From positions 62,001-126,000 of the forward strand of contig NZ_JAIWNB010000003.1 of NCBI RefSeq assembly GCF_020215705.1: DNA of 64,000 nucleotides, read 5' to 3'. The first letter of the stretch is position 1, and each line of letters starts with the position of its first letter. Shown here piece after piece: positions 8,626 to 18,208 of the stretch. A program made the position numbers and the translations under genes. The notes below the pieces were generated by a model that did no database searches, was not told the origin of the DNA, and was given only the letters and a program-made list of their open reading frames with translations. Source of the stretch: Nonomuraea aurantiaca (GTDB taxonomy: Bacteria; Actinomycetota; Actinomycetes; Streptosporangiales; Streptosporangiaceae).

Positions 8626-8893
8626 CGTCATCCTCCATGCTCACTTTCAGTGAGCGGGCCGTCAGATGCAGGTCGTCGGCGGTGCCCTGACCGCCGGGTG
8701 ACCACAGGAACTGCCACCCACGACCGGCCGGGGTGGCGAAAACGAGCGTCTGCTTGCCGGTGCGGGGATGCCACGCCCACAGCACCGGGTCCTCACCGCC
8801 GATCATGCGGCTCGCCAGCCCGTGACCGGGCAACAACTTGGCGAGTGCTTCCAGATGGGTGCGTCGTTCCCCGGTGTACGTGCTGCTCGTCAC
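8612..8893 (-). CDS. Conserved-looking hypothetical protein
   Basis: A 93-residue soluble protein with a GTG start and a clear GGAGG Shine-Dalgarno seven to eight bases upstream. Visible segments are ERRTHLEALAKLLPGHGLAS, then DPVLWAWHPRTGKQTLVFATP and a Trp-rich strand GWQFLWSPGG, followed by an acidic tail. Alternating beta-strands suggest a small folded domain. It is convergent to DUF3046 and lies upstream of, but divergent from, recA. The family is not recognised. Confidence 0.7.
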   Translation of the reverse strand: MTSSTYTGERRTHLEALAKLLPGHGLASRMIGGEDPVLWAWHPRTGKQTLVFATPAGRGWQFLWSPGGQGTADDLHLTARSLKVSMEDDEQRG

Positions 8894-9340
8894 GTCGCCG
8901 CCTCCAAGCCTCTGGTCCAGAGTCTCCCCAGCTCACGGTGCGTGACAACACGTAAGGCGTTTTGCTGATGAATGTCGGGTGTGTGGGAACGCTGTGAAAC
9001 CAGGCGGGGCGTTGTGCGGCTGTCCACGCTGGGTCGTCCCTTTCGACAGCTGGTGTCGTGTGGGCAAGCGTCGACCGGTGCCATCTGGCGTCGGTTGGTC
9101 TCGTGGGCGTCCACCGGCGTCGCCTGGTGTCGGCTCGGCAGCGGGGCAGCGGGACGGTCTGGCGCCGTAGGGCGGGAGGACCTGGCGCCGTACGGCGGGA
9201 CAGCGGGGCAGCGGGACAGCGGGACAACGGACAGTCTGGCACCGTACGGCCGGAGGGCCTGGCACCGTACGGCCGGAGGGCCTGGCACCGTACGGCCTTG
9301 GACCGCGCGTACTGAGTGTTCCGCGTGTTCCGGATGTGAT
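8894..9340. repeat. Gene-free region with G-rich short tandem repeats upstream of recA
   Basis: No convincing gene lies here. The right part is repetitive. A 23-bp unit starting CTGGCACCGTACGG recurs at 9236, 9259 and 9282 (third copy partial). Degenerate copies with GCC in place of ACC occur at 9157-9200, separated by GCGGGACA-type decamers. Open frames across it are proline/arginine low-complexity products of the repeats. Confidence 0.75.
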
Positions 9341-9354
9341 CGAACAGCCGTTCG
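9341..9354 (+). promoter_or_regulatory. LexA SOS box of recA
   Basis: CGAACAGCCGTTCG is an exact match to the Gram-positive/actinobacterial LexA consensus GAAC-N4-GTTC, extended by one base on each side as a perfect inverted repeat. A possible -10 (TACGAT, 9357-9362) follows immediately, so LexA binding would occlude this promoter. Confidence 0.85.
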
Positions 9355-9406
9355 GCTACGATAGAACCTGCCAGGCCACGCCCTCCCCCCGACGATTCCA
9401 CAAAAC

Positions 9407-9428
9407 TGTCGGTGGCAGGCCGTAGCTT
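9407..9428 (+). promoter_or_regulatory. RecA-NDp (PafBC-type) promoter of recA
   Basis: TGTCGGTG at 9407-9414, exactly eight bases, then TAGCTT at 9423-9428. This matches the mycobacterial RecA-NDp consensus TTGTCRGTG-N8-TAnnnT at all fixed positions except the first T. Together with the upstream SOS box it gives recA the dual LexA/PafBC control known from mycobacteria. Confidence 0.8.
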
Positions 9429-9470
9429 TCACTCGACTGATCGGACCACAACCCTCCAGGGGGAGTTCCC

Positions 9471-10571
9471 ATGGCTATCAACGACCGCGAGAAGGCCCTC
9501 GAGACCGCCCTCGCTCAGATCGAGAGGCAGTTCGGCAAGGGCTCCGTCATGCGCCTCGGCGACGACGTCCGAGCCCCCATCGAGGTGATCCCTACGGGTT
9601 CGATCTCCCTGGACGTCGCGCTGGGCATCGGCGGGTTGCCGCGTGGCAGGATCGTCGAGATCTACGGCCCGGAGTCGTCGGGTAAGACCACGGTCGCCCT
9701 GCACGCGGTGGCCAACGCCCAGCGCGCGGGCGGCATCGCGGCGTTCATCGACGCCGAGCACGCCCTTGACCCCGAATACGCCAAGAAGCTCGGCGTCGAC
9801 ACCGACGCCCTGCTCGTCTCCCAGCCCGACACGGGTGAGCAGGCGCTCGAGATCGCCGACATGCTGATCAGGTCGGGCGCCGTCGACATCATCGTCATCG
9901 ACTCGGTGGCCGCCCTGGTCCCCAAGGCCGAGATCGAGGGCGAGATGGGCGACAGCCACGTCGGCCTCCAGGCCCGTCTGATGTCCCAGGCCCTGCGCAA
10001 GGTCGCCGGCGCGCTGAGCAACACCGGCACCACCGCCATCTTCATCAACCAGCTCCGCGAGAAGATCGGCGTCATGTTCGGCTCGCCCGAGACCACGACC
10101 GGTGGTAAGGCGCTCAAGTTCTACGCCTCGGTCCGCCTCGACATCCGCCGCATCGAGACGCTCAAGGACGGCACGGAGGCGGTCGGCAACCGTACGCGGG
10201 TCAAGGTCGTCAAGAACAAGATGGCCCCGCCCTTCCGGGTCGCCGACTTCGACATCCTCTACGGCGTGGGCGTCTCCCGCGAGGGCGGCCTCATCGACAT
10301 GGGCGTCGAGCACGGCTTCGTCCGCAAGTCCGGCGCCTGGTACACCTACGAGGGCGACCAGCTCGGCCAGGGCAAGGAGAATGCCCGCAACTTCCTGAAG
10401 AACCACCCCGACATGTCCAACGAGATCGAGAAGAAGATCAAGGACAAGCTCGGCGTCGGCCCCCGCTTGGACGCCCCCGCCGAGGCCCCCGCGGCCCCGG
10501 CCGCCCCAGCCGCCGCTCCCTCGGGCCGCGGCGCCAAGGCCGCCGCCACGCCGAAGCCCGGTGACGTCTGA
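9471..10571 (+). CDS. recA: Recombinase RecA
   Basis: DNA strand-exchange ATPase and LexA co-protease of 366 residues. Walker A is GPESSGKT (66-73), followed by the [13 protein letters not shown] and [20 protein letters not shown] segments. The L2/ATP-cap region [35 protein letters not shown] is intact. The C-terminus carries an Ala/Pro-rich tail (about residues 335-366), common in high-GC actinobacteria. A GGGGGAG Shine-Dalgarno lies before the ATG. Two promoters are visible: one with a LexA box, the other PafBC-type. recX follows. Confidence 0.99.
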   Translation: MAINDREKALETALAQIERQFGKGSVMRLGDDVRAPIEVIPTGSISLDVALGIGGLPRGRIVEIYGPESSGKTTVALHAVANAQRAGGIAAFIDAEHALDPEYAKKLGVDTDALLVSQPDTGEQALEIADMLIRSGAVDIIVIDSVAALVPKAEIEGEMGDSHVGLQARLMSQALRKVAGALSNTGTTAIFINQLREKIGVMFGSPETTTGGKALKFYASVRLDIRRIETLKDGTEAVGNRTRVKVVKNKMAPPFRVADFDILYGVGVSREGGLIDMGVEHGFVRKSGAWYTYEGDQLGQGKENARNFLKNHPDMSNEIEKKIKDKLGVGPRLDAPAEAPAAPAAPAAAPSGRGAKAAATPKPGDV

Positions 10572-10616
10572 TCGGTCGCCGCATGAGTGACTCTGATCGG
10601 TCATCGCATGAGTGAC
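10567..10616. repeat. 25-bp tandem duplication spanning the recA stop and recX start
   Basis: Two head-to-tail copies (10567-10591 and 10592-10616) differ at only two bases. Copy 1 contains the recA TGA and an ATGAGTGAC start that is out of frame with recX. Copy 2 contains the in-frame ATGAGTGAC of recX. The first ATG opens only a 10-codon frame ending inside copy 2. Confidence 0.9.
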
Positions 10617-12128
10617 AAGGACCTGTCGCAGGCGCCCCACTCCCACGACTGGGGCGCCTGGCCCGACCTCCCCACCCCACCGCCCGGCCGCCGCCGCAAC
10701 TCCAGCGCCAACCTCTCTCGGCGGCCGTCAACCCCGGAGGACACCTCGCCCTCCCAACCCTCCTCGGAGGACTCACCTAGAGGCCGGAAACCATCCAGGA
10801 GGAAACCGTCCAGCGCAAAGCTGACCGGTAGCGAACCGGCTGGCGGGAGGCCGCCCGGCGGCGAACCGTCAGGCGGGAAGCTGGCCGACAGTGAACCGTT
10901 CGGAATGAAGCCATTCGGCGGCGAACCGTCTAGCGGGAGGCTGCCCGGCGAACCATCCGGTGGGAAGCCGCCTGGTGGGAAGCTGCCCGGTAGCGAACCG
11001 TTCGGCGGGAAGCTGTCTGGCGCTGAACTATCCAGTGGAAAGCCGTCCGGCGGGGAGCCGTCGGCAGGGTGGCCGTCGCTCAGCGAATGGCGCCAACGAC
11101 CCCGTCCCCCGGCCGACCCACCACCCGTCCAGCCCACTCACGCACCTGCCGAGCCGAGCTTCGAGCTGGGCGCAGCATCGACCGCTGAGCCGTCCGGTGA
11201 TTCGGGTGACGAGGCGGGCGGTGAGGCGGGCAGTGGGCAGAACGACGAGCGGCGCTCAACCGCGCCCCAAGAAGCCGTCTGGCCGCCCGCCCAGAGCCAC
11301 TCACCGCCCACCGCAGGCAGTGCGTCTCCCTGGGGCGACGACGTGCCTCCGCCTGGCCCAGGCAACTCACCGTCTACTGCAGATAGCCCCTCTCCCCGAG
11401 GCGACGGACCGTTCTCCCAGGACGGGCCGCTGGCCCAGGACGGGGCGTTGTCCTACGAGGGCACCGATAGCGGTCAGCCTGATGGCAGTGGCCGGCGTGG
11501 GGAAAAGCGCTCCGGTAGAGGGCGGCGGTCAGGTGGGCGGGGTGGGAAAGGGGCACGTTCGGCGGGTTCGCGGGGGCGTGGTGGATGGCTTCCCGACGGG
11601 CCCGACGAGGGGTCGGCCGCCGGTGCCGCTCCCAACGCCGACCCTGAGTCGGTGGCTCGGGCCATCTGCCTCCGTCTGCTCACAATGGCTCCCAAGACGC
11701 GAGCCCAACTGGCCGAGGCGCTCCGTAAGCGTGACGTACCGGATGAAGCCGCAGAGACGGTCCTCGACCGCTTCTCCGAGCTGGGGCTGATCAACGACGA
11801 GGCATTCGCCGAAGCCTGGGTCGACTCCCGCCACCACGGCCGTGGGCTCGCCAAACGCGCCCTGGCCGCAGAGCTTCGCCACCGCGGCGTCGACTCCGAG
11901 ACCGTCAACGAGGCCGTGGACCGCCTCGACCCCGACCAGGAGCTGGAAACGGCACGCCGCCTCGTCGAACGCAAACTGTCCTCCACCCGCGGCCTCGACC
12001 CCCAGGTCCGCACTCGCCGCCTCGCCGGGATGCTGGCCAGAAAGGGGTACGCCCCAGGACTGGCCTTCCGCGTCATCCGCGAGGCACTGGAGACGGAGGG
12101 CGTCGAGATCGAGGACGACTTCTCCTGA
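10608..12128 (+). CDS. recX: RecX regulator with long low-complexity N-terminal extension
   Basis: Only about the last 160 residues are RecX, the inhibitor of RecA filaments: SVARAICLRLLTMAPKTRAQL, LGLINDEAFAEAWVDSRH, GLAKRALAAELRHRGV and MLARKGYAPGLAFRVIREAL are the three-helix repeats of the family. Some 347 residues precede it, mostly Pro, Gly, Ser, Lys and Glu, with Gly-Gly-Lys/Gly-Glu-Pro repeats and then a basic Gly/Arg-rich stretch just before the domain. I chose ATG 10608, whose MSDKD start lies 36 bases after recA; GTG 10587 is also open. No Shine-Dalgarno is visible. The C-terminal domain is certain. Whether the whole extension is translated is less sure, but the frame is uninterrupted. 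Confidence 0.85.
   Translation: MSDKDLSQAPHSHDWGAWPDLPTPPPGRRRNSSANLSRRPSTPEDTSPSQPSSEDSPRGRKPSRRKPSSAKLTGSEPAGGRPPGGEPSGGKLADSEPFGMKPFGGEPSSGRLPGEPSGGKPPGGKLPGSEPFGGKLSGAELSSGKPSGGEPSAGWPSLSEWRQRPRPPADPPPVQPTHAPAEPSFELGAASTAEPSGDSGDEAGGEAGSGQNDERRSTAPQEAVWPPAQSHSPPTAGSASPWGDDVPPPGPGNSPSTADSPSPRGDGPFSQDGPLAQDGALSYEGTDSGQPDGSGRRGEKRSGRGRRSGGRGGKGARSAGSRGRGGWLPDGPDEGSAAGAAPNADPESVARAICLRLLTMAPKTRAQLAEALRKRDVPDEAAETVLDRFSELGLINDEAFAEAWVDSRHHGRGLAKRALAAELRHRGVDSETVNEAVDRLDPDQELETARRLVERKLSSTRGLDPQVRTRRLAGMLARKGYAPGLAFRVIREALETEGVEIEDDFS
10818..11068 (+). repeat. Repeats inside the recX N-terminal extension
   Basis: Degenerate repeats of roughly 30-36 bp encode variants of GSEPFGGKLPG and GGEPSGGK. 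About eight units can be followed by eye. The array keeps the reading frame. Confidence 0.75.
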
Positions 12129-13127
12129 CCCCCGTCGGGCGGGGATGCTCGGGCCTGTTCCAGTACAGGCGCCTAGCCTGTTCGGGTACGGGCGCCTAGC
12201 CTGTTCCGGTACGGGCTGCTAGGTCTCTTCCGGTACGGGCTACGGAGCCTCCATCGGGATATCGAGCCTCGATCACGATATCGAGCCTCGGTTTGGCGCA
12301 TGGGTGCGGTTCGTCGAGGTGGCATCCAGGCTCTGGGGCGGGTTGTTCGGTTCCTGCGGGCATCCGGGTGCGGTTTTGTTGGAGTGGGGGCCAGATTCTT
12401 GGGGGGCGGCCAGCTTGGTTTCTGGCGGTATTGGGGTGCTGGTCGGCCGAGGTGGGGTGCCTGGCCTTTTGGAGCGGGATGTTTGGTTCCTGCGGGTCTC
12501 GGGGTGCGGTTCGTCGAGGTGGGGCGCTCAGGTTCTTGGGGTAACCAGCTTGGCGTCCTATCGGCACTGGGGTATGAGCCGTCCAGGGTGGCGTATTCGG
12601 TCTCTCGGGGTGGGGCTCGGTCTCTCGGGGTGAGGCTCGCCTTCTCAAGGTGGGTGCTCGGTCTCTCGGGGGCCCTCGGCTTCTCGGGTGGGGCGTTTGG
12701 GTCCTGCCGGTAGCGGGGCGGTCCTCTTTCTGGTGGGGCTCGGGGTTGGTCGGAGGGCGTGCGTAGTTGCGTGGGGAGCGGCATTTCGGGGCAGAAGCGG
12801 GAAATCTGGCTGAATGAAGAGATGCAAGCCCGTAAGACACGCTTGATGACTCGTTTGCTTGCTCGTGACTTGTTCGACGCATAACCTCGACGGCAGTGAG
12901 GAGTTACTCCGCGCAGTGCGGATTGCCATACCGGTGATTGACGGACGAACGAGCTCGGTGGATCGAGGCAGGCGAGGTGTCGGCTACCCCAGTCGACGCC
13001 CGGTCAGTCTTGGTTGGATATCGGTCGTGGTGAAGATGCCGATTGGGCGATCAGCGCCGCGCATGTGACCCCTCCCGTTTTGAGGGCGCGTTACGAGTCT
13101 TGACGACGCGAGGAGGGCGGGGAGCAC
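12129..13127. repeat. 1-kb recX-rny intergenic region with two kinds of repeat
   Basis: No gene is supported here. At 12153-12244 a 23-bp unit starting GCCTGTTC is repeated four times with exact period (12153, 12176, 12199, 12222). Two GATATCGAGCCTCG copies follow (12258, 12277). From about 12293 to 12720 the plus strand is strongly G-rich, with degenerate copies of GGTTCCTGCGGG plus GGTGCGGTTCGTCGAGG blocks and many GGGG runs. This could form G-quadruplexes. From about 12780 on the sequence is less GC-rich and non-repetitive, and it should hold the rny promoter. The open frames here are low-complexity. Confidence 0.75.
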
Positions 13128-14744
13128 ATGGGGCCGCTTGTCGTGGTGCTGTCGGTGGCGGTGCTCCTGCTGGCGTTCGGGATGATCGCCGCGTTGCTCA
13201 TCGTCGTCCGCCGCACATCGGGCAGCGGTTCGCGAGTGCTCAAGCCGAGCCCCGAGCAGTTGCAGGCCGTACACGAGGAGCTTGAGCTGGCTCGTGAAGA
13301 GGCCGGGGAGATCCGGGGCAAGGCCGAGTCCGACGCTGAGGAGATCCTGCGCAGGTCGGCGGCCGCCGCCGAGAGTGCGGCGCAGTTGCGGCGCGAGGTC
13401 GAGGAGGAGGGGCGGATCCTCAAGGCCGAGCTCAAGGAGCTCCGGGCCGACCTCGAACGCAGGGAAGGGCGGCTGGCCGAGCGCGAACAGCGGCTCGATG
13501 AGGAGGCCAGGCGGCAGGCCGAACGTGATCGCAAGCTGGGCGAGACCGAGGTCGAGCTGGCCGACAGGCGCGCGGAGCTGCTGCAGGTCGAGAACGAGCG
13601 GCGGGTGATCCTCGAGCGCGTCGCCGGGCTCACCGGTGAGCAGGCCAAGAGCGAGCTGGTACGCGAGATCGAGAACCAGGCCAAGCGCGAGGCCGCGCTG
13701 ATCATCAGGGAGATCGAGGGCGATGCGCGCAAGGAGGGCGAGAAGCGCGCGACCAAGATCGTGACGCTGGCCGTGCAGCGGATGGCGGCCGAGCAGACGG
13801 CCGAGTCCGTGGTGAGCGTGCTGCACCTGCCCGGCGACGAGATGAAGGGCCGGATCATCGGCCGTGAGGGGCGTAACATCCGGGCGTTCGAGACGACGAC
13901 CGGCGTGAACCTGATCATCGACGACACACCGGAAGCGGTGTTGCTGTCGTGTTTTGACCCGGTACGCCGGGAAACTGCCCGGCTCACGCTGGAGAAACTG
14001 GTACTCGACGGCCGCATTCACCCCCAGCGCATCGAGGAGGCGCACGAGCGCAGTCGTGCTGAGGTGCAGGAGCTGTGCGCACGGGCGGGTGATGACGCGC
14101 TGGTCGAGCTGGGCATCACGGACATGCACCCCGAGCTGACACTGCTGCTCGGCCAGCTCCGCTACCGCACCTCGTACGGACAGAATGTCCTCAAACACCT
14201 CATCGAGTCCGCGCACATTGCCGGAATCATGGCCGCCGAGCTCAAGATGGACCAGTCGCTGATGAAGCGCTGCGCCCTCCTGCACGACATCGGCAAGGCC
14301 CTGACGCACGAGGTCGAGGGCAGCCACGCGCTGATCGGGGCAGAGATCGCCCGCAGATACGGCGAGCAGGAGGACGTGGTGCACGCCATCGAGGCGCACC
14401 ACAACGAGGTCGAGGTCCGCACGGTCGAGGCCGTGCTCACGCAGGCGGCCGACGCGATCAGCGGCAGCCGCCCGGGTGCGCGACGGGAGTCGCTGGAGGC
14501 GTACGTCAAGCGGCTGGAGCGGCTGGAGGAGATCGCGCAGTCGTATGATGGGGTGGAGAAGGTCTTCGCCATGCAGGCGGGGCGGGAGATCCGGGTGATG
14601 GTGAAGCCGGACGCGATCGACGACATCCAGGCACAGGTGATCGCGCGGGATGTGGCCAAGCAGGTCGAGGAGGAACTGACCTATCCGGGGCAGATCCGCA
14701 TCACCGTCGTCCGGGAGTCGCGCGCGACCGAGTTCGCGCGCTGA
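13128..14744 (+). CDS. rny: Ribonuclease Y
   Basis: Membrane-anchored endoribonuclease of 538 residues that starts mRNA decay. An N-terminal membrane helix (about 4-27) is followed by a long charged coiled coil (about 45-210, rich in EEAxRxAExD heptads). A KH RNA-binding domain includes [15 protein letters not shown]. The HD phosphohydrolase domain includes [13 protein letters not shown] and [13 protein letters not shown], whose His-Asp pair binds the metal. Length is typical. GGGGAG lies five to six bases before the ATG. Presence of rny after recA-recX is usual in some actinobacterial orders and absent from others. Confidence 0.97.
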   Translation: MGPLVVVLSVAVLLLAFGMIAALLIVVRRTSGSGSRVLKPSPEQLQAVHEELELAREEAGEIRGKAESDAEEILRRSAAAAESAAQLRREVEEEGRILKAELKELRADLERREGRLAEREQRLDEEARRQAERDRKLGETEVELADRRAELLQVENERRVILERVAGLTGEQAKSELVREIENQAKREAALIIREIEGDARKEGEKRATKIVTLAVQRMAAEQTAESVVSVLHLPGDEMKGRIIGREGRNIRAFETTTGVNLIIDDTPEAVLLSCFDPVRRETARLTLEKLVLDGRIHPQRIEEAHERSRAEVQELCARAGDDALVELGITDMHPELTLLLGQLRYRTSYGQNVLKHLIESAHIAGIMAAELKMDQSLMKRCALLHDIGKALTHEVEGSHALIGAEIARRYGEQEDVVHAIEAHHNEVEVRTVEAVLTQAADAISGSRPGARRESLEAYVKRLERLEEIAQSYDGVEKVFAMQAGREIRVMVKPDAIDDIQAQVIARDVAKQVEEELTYPGQIRITVVRESRATEFAR

Positions 14745-15249
14745 CAATCGCGCTTCGTTTTCTGTACGGCTGAGCACGGTGACCCCCCCGCCGTCCGGGG
14801 GACTGTCCGGGGCATGCTCCTCCGGTGGAGGGGGTGCCGACTTTCAATGATCTTTTACGGCAGGCCCGGTGGGCCCCACTCTCTGTGCGTGGCTGGGTCT
14901 GTCCAGGGGCACGCTCCTCCGGTGGAGGTGGCTGGGCGCCGTGACGTGCGTCTTCTTGACGCCGGTCCGCTCATCCGCTTGACCCCGGTCCGCCCATCCG
15001 CGGATTGAGCTCCTGTGACAGGCGCCGGAATCCGCCGTGCCACGGCTCGCCGACGCGGCGCTCGGGATAGCGGGGCGGGGGAGCGGACAGCGGGGCCGGG
15101 GAGCGAAAGGTGGGAGGGAGAGGGATGTCCCGCCTGCCGACATGGCGCTCGGAGGGCGGGGCGGGGAGTAGAGAGCGGGGCGGGGGGAGCGGGTGGGGCG
15201 TGGTCGGGCGGCGAGAGGCACATTCCCGGGCACAGGTTCTGTGGCCGGG
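14745..15249. repeat. Intergenic region with two pairs of direct repeats and a G-rich stretch
   Basis: No gene is supported. A 40-bp imperfect direct repeat (14801-14841 and 14897-14937) contains the short hairpin CCTCCGGTGGAGG in each copy. An 18-bp repeat starting CCGGTCCGC follows (14961-14978 and 14984-15001). From 15060 to 15200 the plus strand is rich in GGGG tracts. The hairpins could terminate transcription of rny, but no T-tract follows them. Confidence 0.65.
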
Positions 15250-16212
15250 TCAGGTCAGGCGGATGCGGGGGTCCAGGAGGCCGTAGGTGATGTCCACCAG
15301 GAGGTTGGCCACGACGACGGCGGTGGTGGCGAGGACGACGACGCCCATGATGACCGGGAGGTCGCCGCTGACGAACGCCTGCACCACCGCCTGCCCGATG
15401 CCGCCCAACCCGAAGACCGACTCCGTCACCACCACCCCGCCGATCAGTGTGCCCACATCGACGCCGAGTTGCGTCACCACCGGTGTCAGGGCGGCGCGTA
15501 AGCCGTGCCGGTAGATGACCCGGCCTTCGGGGACGCCCTTGGCGCGGGCCGTGCGGATGTAGTCCTCGCCGAGGATGTCCAGCATCGACCCCCGTGTTAG
15601 GCGTACGTAGGAGGCGGCCTGGACCATGGCCAGCGTGATCCAGGGCAGGATCAGGTGGCGGGCCCACTCCCCGGGGCTGTCGGTGAGCGGCACGTACGAG
15701 TCCGGCGGCAGCAGCGGCGCTCCGGCCATGGAGAGCTGGAAGAACAGGAAGTACAACAGCAGCAGGCCGACCACGAAGGTGGGCATGGACACGGCGGCCA
15801 GGGCCAGGAACGTCACGACGCGGTCCAGCAGCGAGCGCGCCCGGGTGGCGCTGATGACTCCGGCGCCCACGCCGATGACGACCCAGAGGATCGCGCCGCC
15901 GATCACGAGCGAGGCCGTGGGCGGGAAGTCCTGGGAGAGGAGCTTGCCGATGGATTCGCCGGAGAAGTACGACTGGCCGAGGTCGCCGTGGATGAGGCGA
16001 TTCAGGTAGTCGAGGTACTGGACGAGGATCGGGCGGTCCAGGCCGAGGTTGTGGCGGATGAGCTCCACCTGTTCGGGGGTGGCCTGGCGGCCGGCCAGCG
16101 TTCTGGCGGGATCGCTGGGGGCGACGAAGAACAGCAGGAACGTGCCCAGCGTGACGAGCCAGAGGACGAGCACGCCCAGCAGCGCCCGACGGAGGAGGAA
16201 ACGGCGGAGCAT
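15250..16212 (-). CDS. Oligopeptide ABC transporter permease, DppB type
   Basis: Integral membrane permease of 320 residues with about six membrane helices. The N-terminus [20 protein letters not shown] is the first helix. The exported loop has APSDPARTLAGRQATPEQ and LGLDRPILVQYLDYL, the DppB-family N-domain. The EAA-type loop DYIRTARAKGVPEGRVIYRHGLR contacts the ATPases. It is last in a five-gene transporter operon, and its ATG shares one base with the stop of the DppC-type gene. Confidence 0.93.
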   Translation of the reverse strand: MLRRFLLRRALLGVLVLWLVTLGTFLLFFVAPSDPARTLAGRQATPEQVELIRHNLGLDRPILVQYLDYLNRLIHGDLGQSYFSGESIGKLLSQDFPPTASLVIGGAILWVVIGVGAGVISATRARSLLDRVVTFLALAAVSMPTFVVGLLLLYFLFFQLSMAGAPLLPPDSYVPLTDSPGEWARHLILPWITLAMVQAASYVRLTRGSMLDILGEDYIRTARAKGVPEGRVIYRHGLRAALTPVVTQLGVDVGTLIGGVVVTESVFGLGGIGQAVVQAFVSGDLPVIMGVVVLATTAVVVANLLVDITYGLLDPRIRLT

Positions 16213-17201
16213 CAGGCCCCCTTACGACGGCGGCGGCGGTCACGGCGGTCACGGCGGTTGCGGCGGCCGCGGCGGCTGAACAGGCGTTCCATGCGTGGGT
16301 CGATGGCATCCCTGATGCCGTCGCCGACCAGGTTGAAGGCGAGCGTGGTGAGCAGCAGGGTGGCCGCGGGGAAGCCCAGATACCAGTAGGCGACCCGGTA
16401 GAAGCCCTGCGCCTCGCTGAGCAGGTTGCCCCAGGAGGGGGTGGGCGGCACGATGCCGAGTCCGAGGAACGACAGCGTCGACTCGAAGACGATGGCCGCC
16501 GGCACGAGCAGGGTGGTCAGGACGATGACCGGGGCGAGCAGGTTCGGCAGGATGTCGACGAACATGATCCGGAGATCGCCGCAGCCGATGGACCGCGCGG
16601 CCTCGACGTACTCGCGTTCCTTCAGCGAGAGCGTCTGGCCGCGTACGACCCGCGCGATGGCCGCCCACGAGTAGAAGGCGATCACCCCGATCGTCGCGGT
16701 CAGCGACGGCCCGGCGATCGAGACGACCGCGATCGCGAAGATCAGGTACGGGAACGACAGCACCACGTCCATGAGCCGGGACAGCACGGTGTCGATGACG
16801 CCGCCGTAGTAGCCGGCCAGCAGGCCGACGAGGACGCCCACCAGCGCCGCCAGCCCGGTGGCGACCACGCCGACCAGCAGCGAGACGCGCGCCCCGTACA
16901 GAACCCTGATGAACAGGTCGCGGCCGAGCCGGTCGGTGCCGAACCAGAACGTGCCGTTCGGCGCGATCGGCAGCCCTTGCGCGGTGATGCCGGTGTCGCG
17001 GAACTGCTCGTCCGGGTCGTGGCCGTTCCAGGCGGCGATGAGCGGGGCGGCCAGCGCCAGCAGGCAGAGCAGGACCACGGTCAGGCCGGAGACCAGCGCG
17101 ACCTTGTCGGTCCTGATCCTGGCCCAGGCGAGCTGCCACGGGCTGCGGCCGGCGATCGTCCGGTCGGTGACCGCGTCCGGTCTGATCTCGGTGAGCGTCA
17201 T
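16212..17201 (-). CDS. Oligopeptide ABC transporter permease, DppC type
   Basis: Second membrane permease, 329 residues. An N-terminal cytoplasmic stretch ends with [20 protein letters not shown], then the first helix. [20 protein letters not shown] is the DppC signature, and [24 protein letters not shown] is the EAA loop. The C-terminus is a poly-Arg tail ([17 protein letters not shown] type). I chose the ATG at 17201 because its four-base ATGA overlap with the upstream ATPase gene fits, and the longer frame upstream is the ATPase gene's shadow. Confidence 0.93.
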   Translation of the reverse strand: MTLTEIRPDAVTDRTIAGRSPWQLAWARIRTDKVALVSGLTVVLLCLLALAAPLIAAWNGHDPDEQFRDTGITAQGLPIAPNGTFWFGTDRLGRDLFIRVLYGARVSLLVGVVATGLAALVGVLVGLLAGYYGGVIDTVLSRLMDVVLSFPYLIFAIAVVSIAGPSLTATIGVIAFYSWAAIARVVRGQTLSLKEREYVEAARSIGCGDLRIMFVDILPNLLAPVIVLTTLLVPAAIVFESTLSFLGLGIVPPTPSWGNLLSEAQGFYRVAYWYLGFPAATLLLTTLAFNLVGDGIRDAIDPRMERLFSRRGRRNRRDRRDRRRRRKGA

Positions 17202-18208
17202 GCGGGCCTCCCCCCGGAACCGGAAGTGGTCAAGTCCTCGCCTGCCTCGACGGGGAAGTGGCAGGCCACCAGGTGGTCCCGGAGCGCCGGCGGCGGCTCC
17301 TCCGAAGAGCAGCGCTCCCGCGCCTTCGGGCACCGGGGATGGAAGCGGCAGCCGGACGGCGGGTCGATCGGCGAGGGGACGTCGCCCGTGAGGATGATGC
17401 GCCGCCGCCGTTCGGCCTCGTCCGGGTCGGCCACCGCCGTGGCGGAAAGGAGGGCGTTCGTGTAGGGATGCCGGGGATGTTCGTGCAGCTCGTCGGCCCC
17501 CGCGAGTTCGACGATCTTGCCCAGGTACATGACCGCGATCCGGTCGCTGATGTGCCGCACCACCGACAGGTCGTGCGCGATGAACAGGTACGTCAGCCCG
17601 AACTCGTCCTGCAGGTCCTTCAGCAGGTTGAGGATCTGCGCCTGGATGGACACGTCCAGCGCGGACACCGGCTCGTCGCAGATGATCAGCCGGGGCCGCA
17701 GCGCGAGCGCCCTGGCCACCCCGATCCGCTGCCGCTGCCCGCCGGAGAACTCCGCGGGGAACCGGTTGTAGTGCTCGGGATTGAGCCCCACCCGTTCCAT
17801 CAGCTCCTGCACCGTACGGCGCAGCTCGGTGCCGCGGCTCACCCGGTGGACCACGAGCGGGTCGGCGATGATCGAGCCCACGCGCCGGCGCGGGTTCAGC
17901 GAGCCGTAGGGGTCCTGGAAGATGACCTGGATGTCGCGCCGGTAGGCCCTCATCCTGGCTCTGGGCAGGTTCGTGATGTCGTCGCCGTCGAAGCGGACCC
18001 GGCCCGAGGTGATCGGATGCAGGCCCGCGACGCAGCGGGCGAGCGTCGACTTGCCGCAGCCGGTCTCACCGACCAGCCCGAGCGTCTCGCCCGGCGACAG
18101 GTCGAAGCTCACCCCGTCGACCGCCGACACCTGCCCGATCGTCTGCTTGACCAGCAGGCCGGTGGTGATGGGGAAGTGCTTGACGACGTTCTCGACTTCG
18201 AGGAGCAT
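17198..18208 (-). CDS. Oligopeptide ABC transporter ATP-binding protein, DppF type
   Basis: Cytoplasmic ATPase subunit, 336 residues. Walker A is GETGCGKS, the Q-loop is [14 protein letters not shown], the signature is [15 protein letters not shown], Walker B is [12 protein letters not shown] and the H-loop is FIAHDLSVV. The C-terminal oligopeptide-transporter extension includes the [17 protein letters not shown] cysteine motif found in this subfamily, which can hold an Fe-S cluster. The [11 protein letters not shown] segment and C-terminal motif mark it as DppF-like. It overlaps its neighbours on both sides. Confidence 0.95.
   Translation of the reverse strand: MLLEVENVVKHFPITTGLLVKQTIGQVSAVDGVSFDLSPGETLGLVGETGCGKSTLARCVAGLHPITSGRVRFDGDDITNLPRARMRAYRRDIQVIFQDPYGSLNPRRRVGSIIADPLVVHRVSRGTELRRTVQELMERVGLNPEHYNRFPAEFSGGQRQRIGVARALALRPRLIICDEPVSALDVSIQAQILNLLKDLQDEFGLTYLFIAHDLSVVRHISDRIAVMYLGKIVELAGADELHEHPRHPYTNALLSATAVADPDEAERRRRIILTGDVPSPIDPPSGCRFHPRCPKARERCSSEEPPPALRDHLVACHFPVEAGEDLTTSGSGGRPA

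Noticed and set aside
8793..9401. Minus-strand frames of 110-200 codons upstream of recA
   Set aside because: The predicted peptides are Arg/Pro repeats produced by the minisatellite, with no start signal.
12173..12882. Minus-strand frames of 203 and 228 codons and plus-strand frames between recX and rny
   Set aside because: Low-complexity composition from G-rich repeats; both strands are open in several frames and none has a convincing start.
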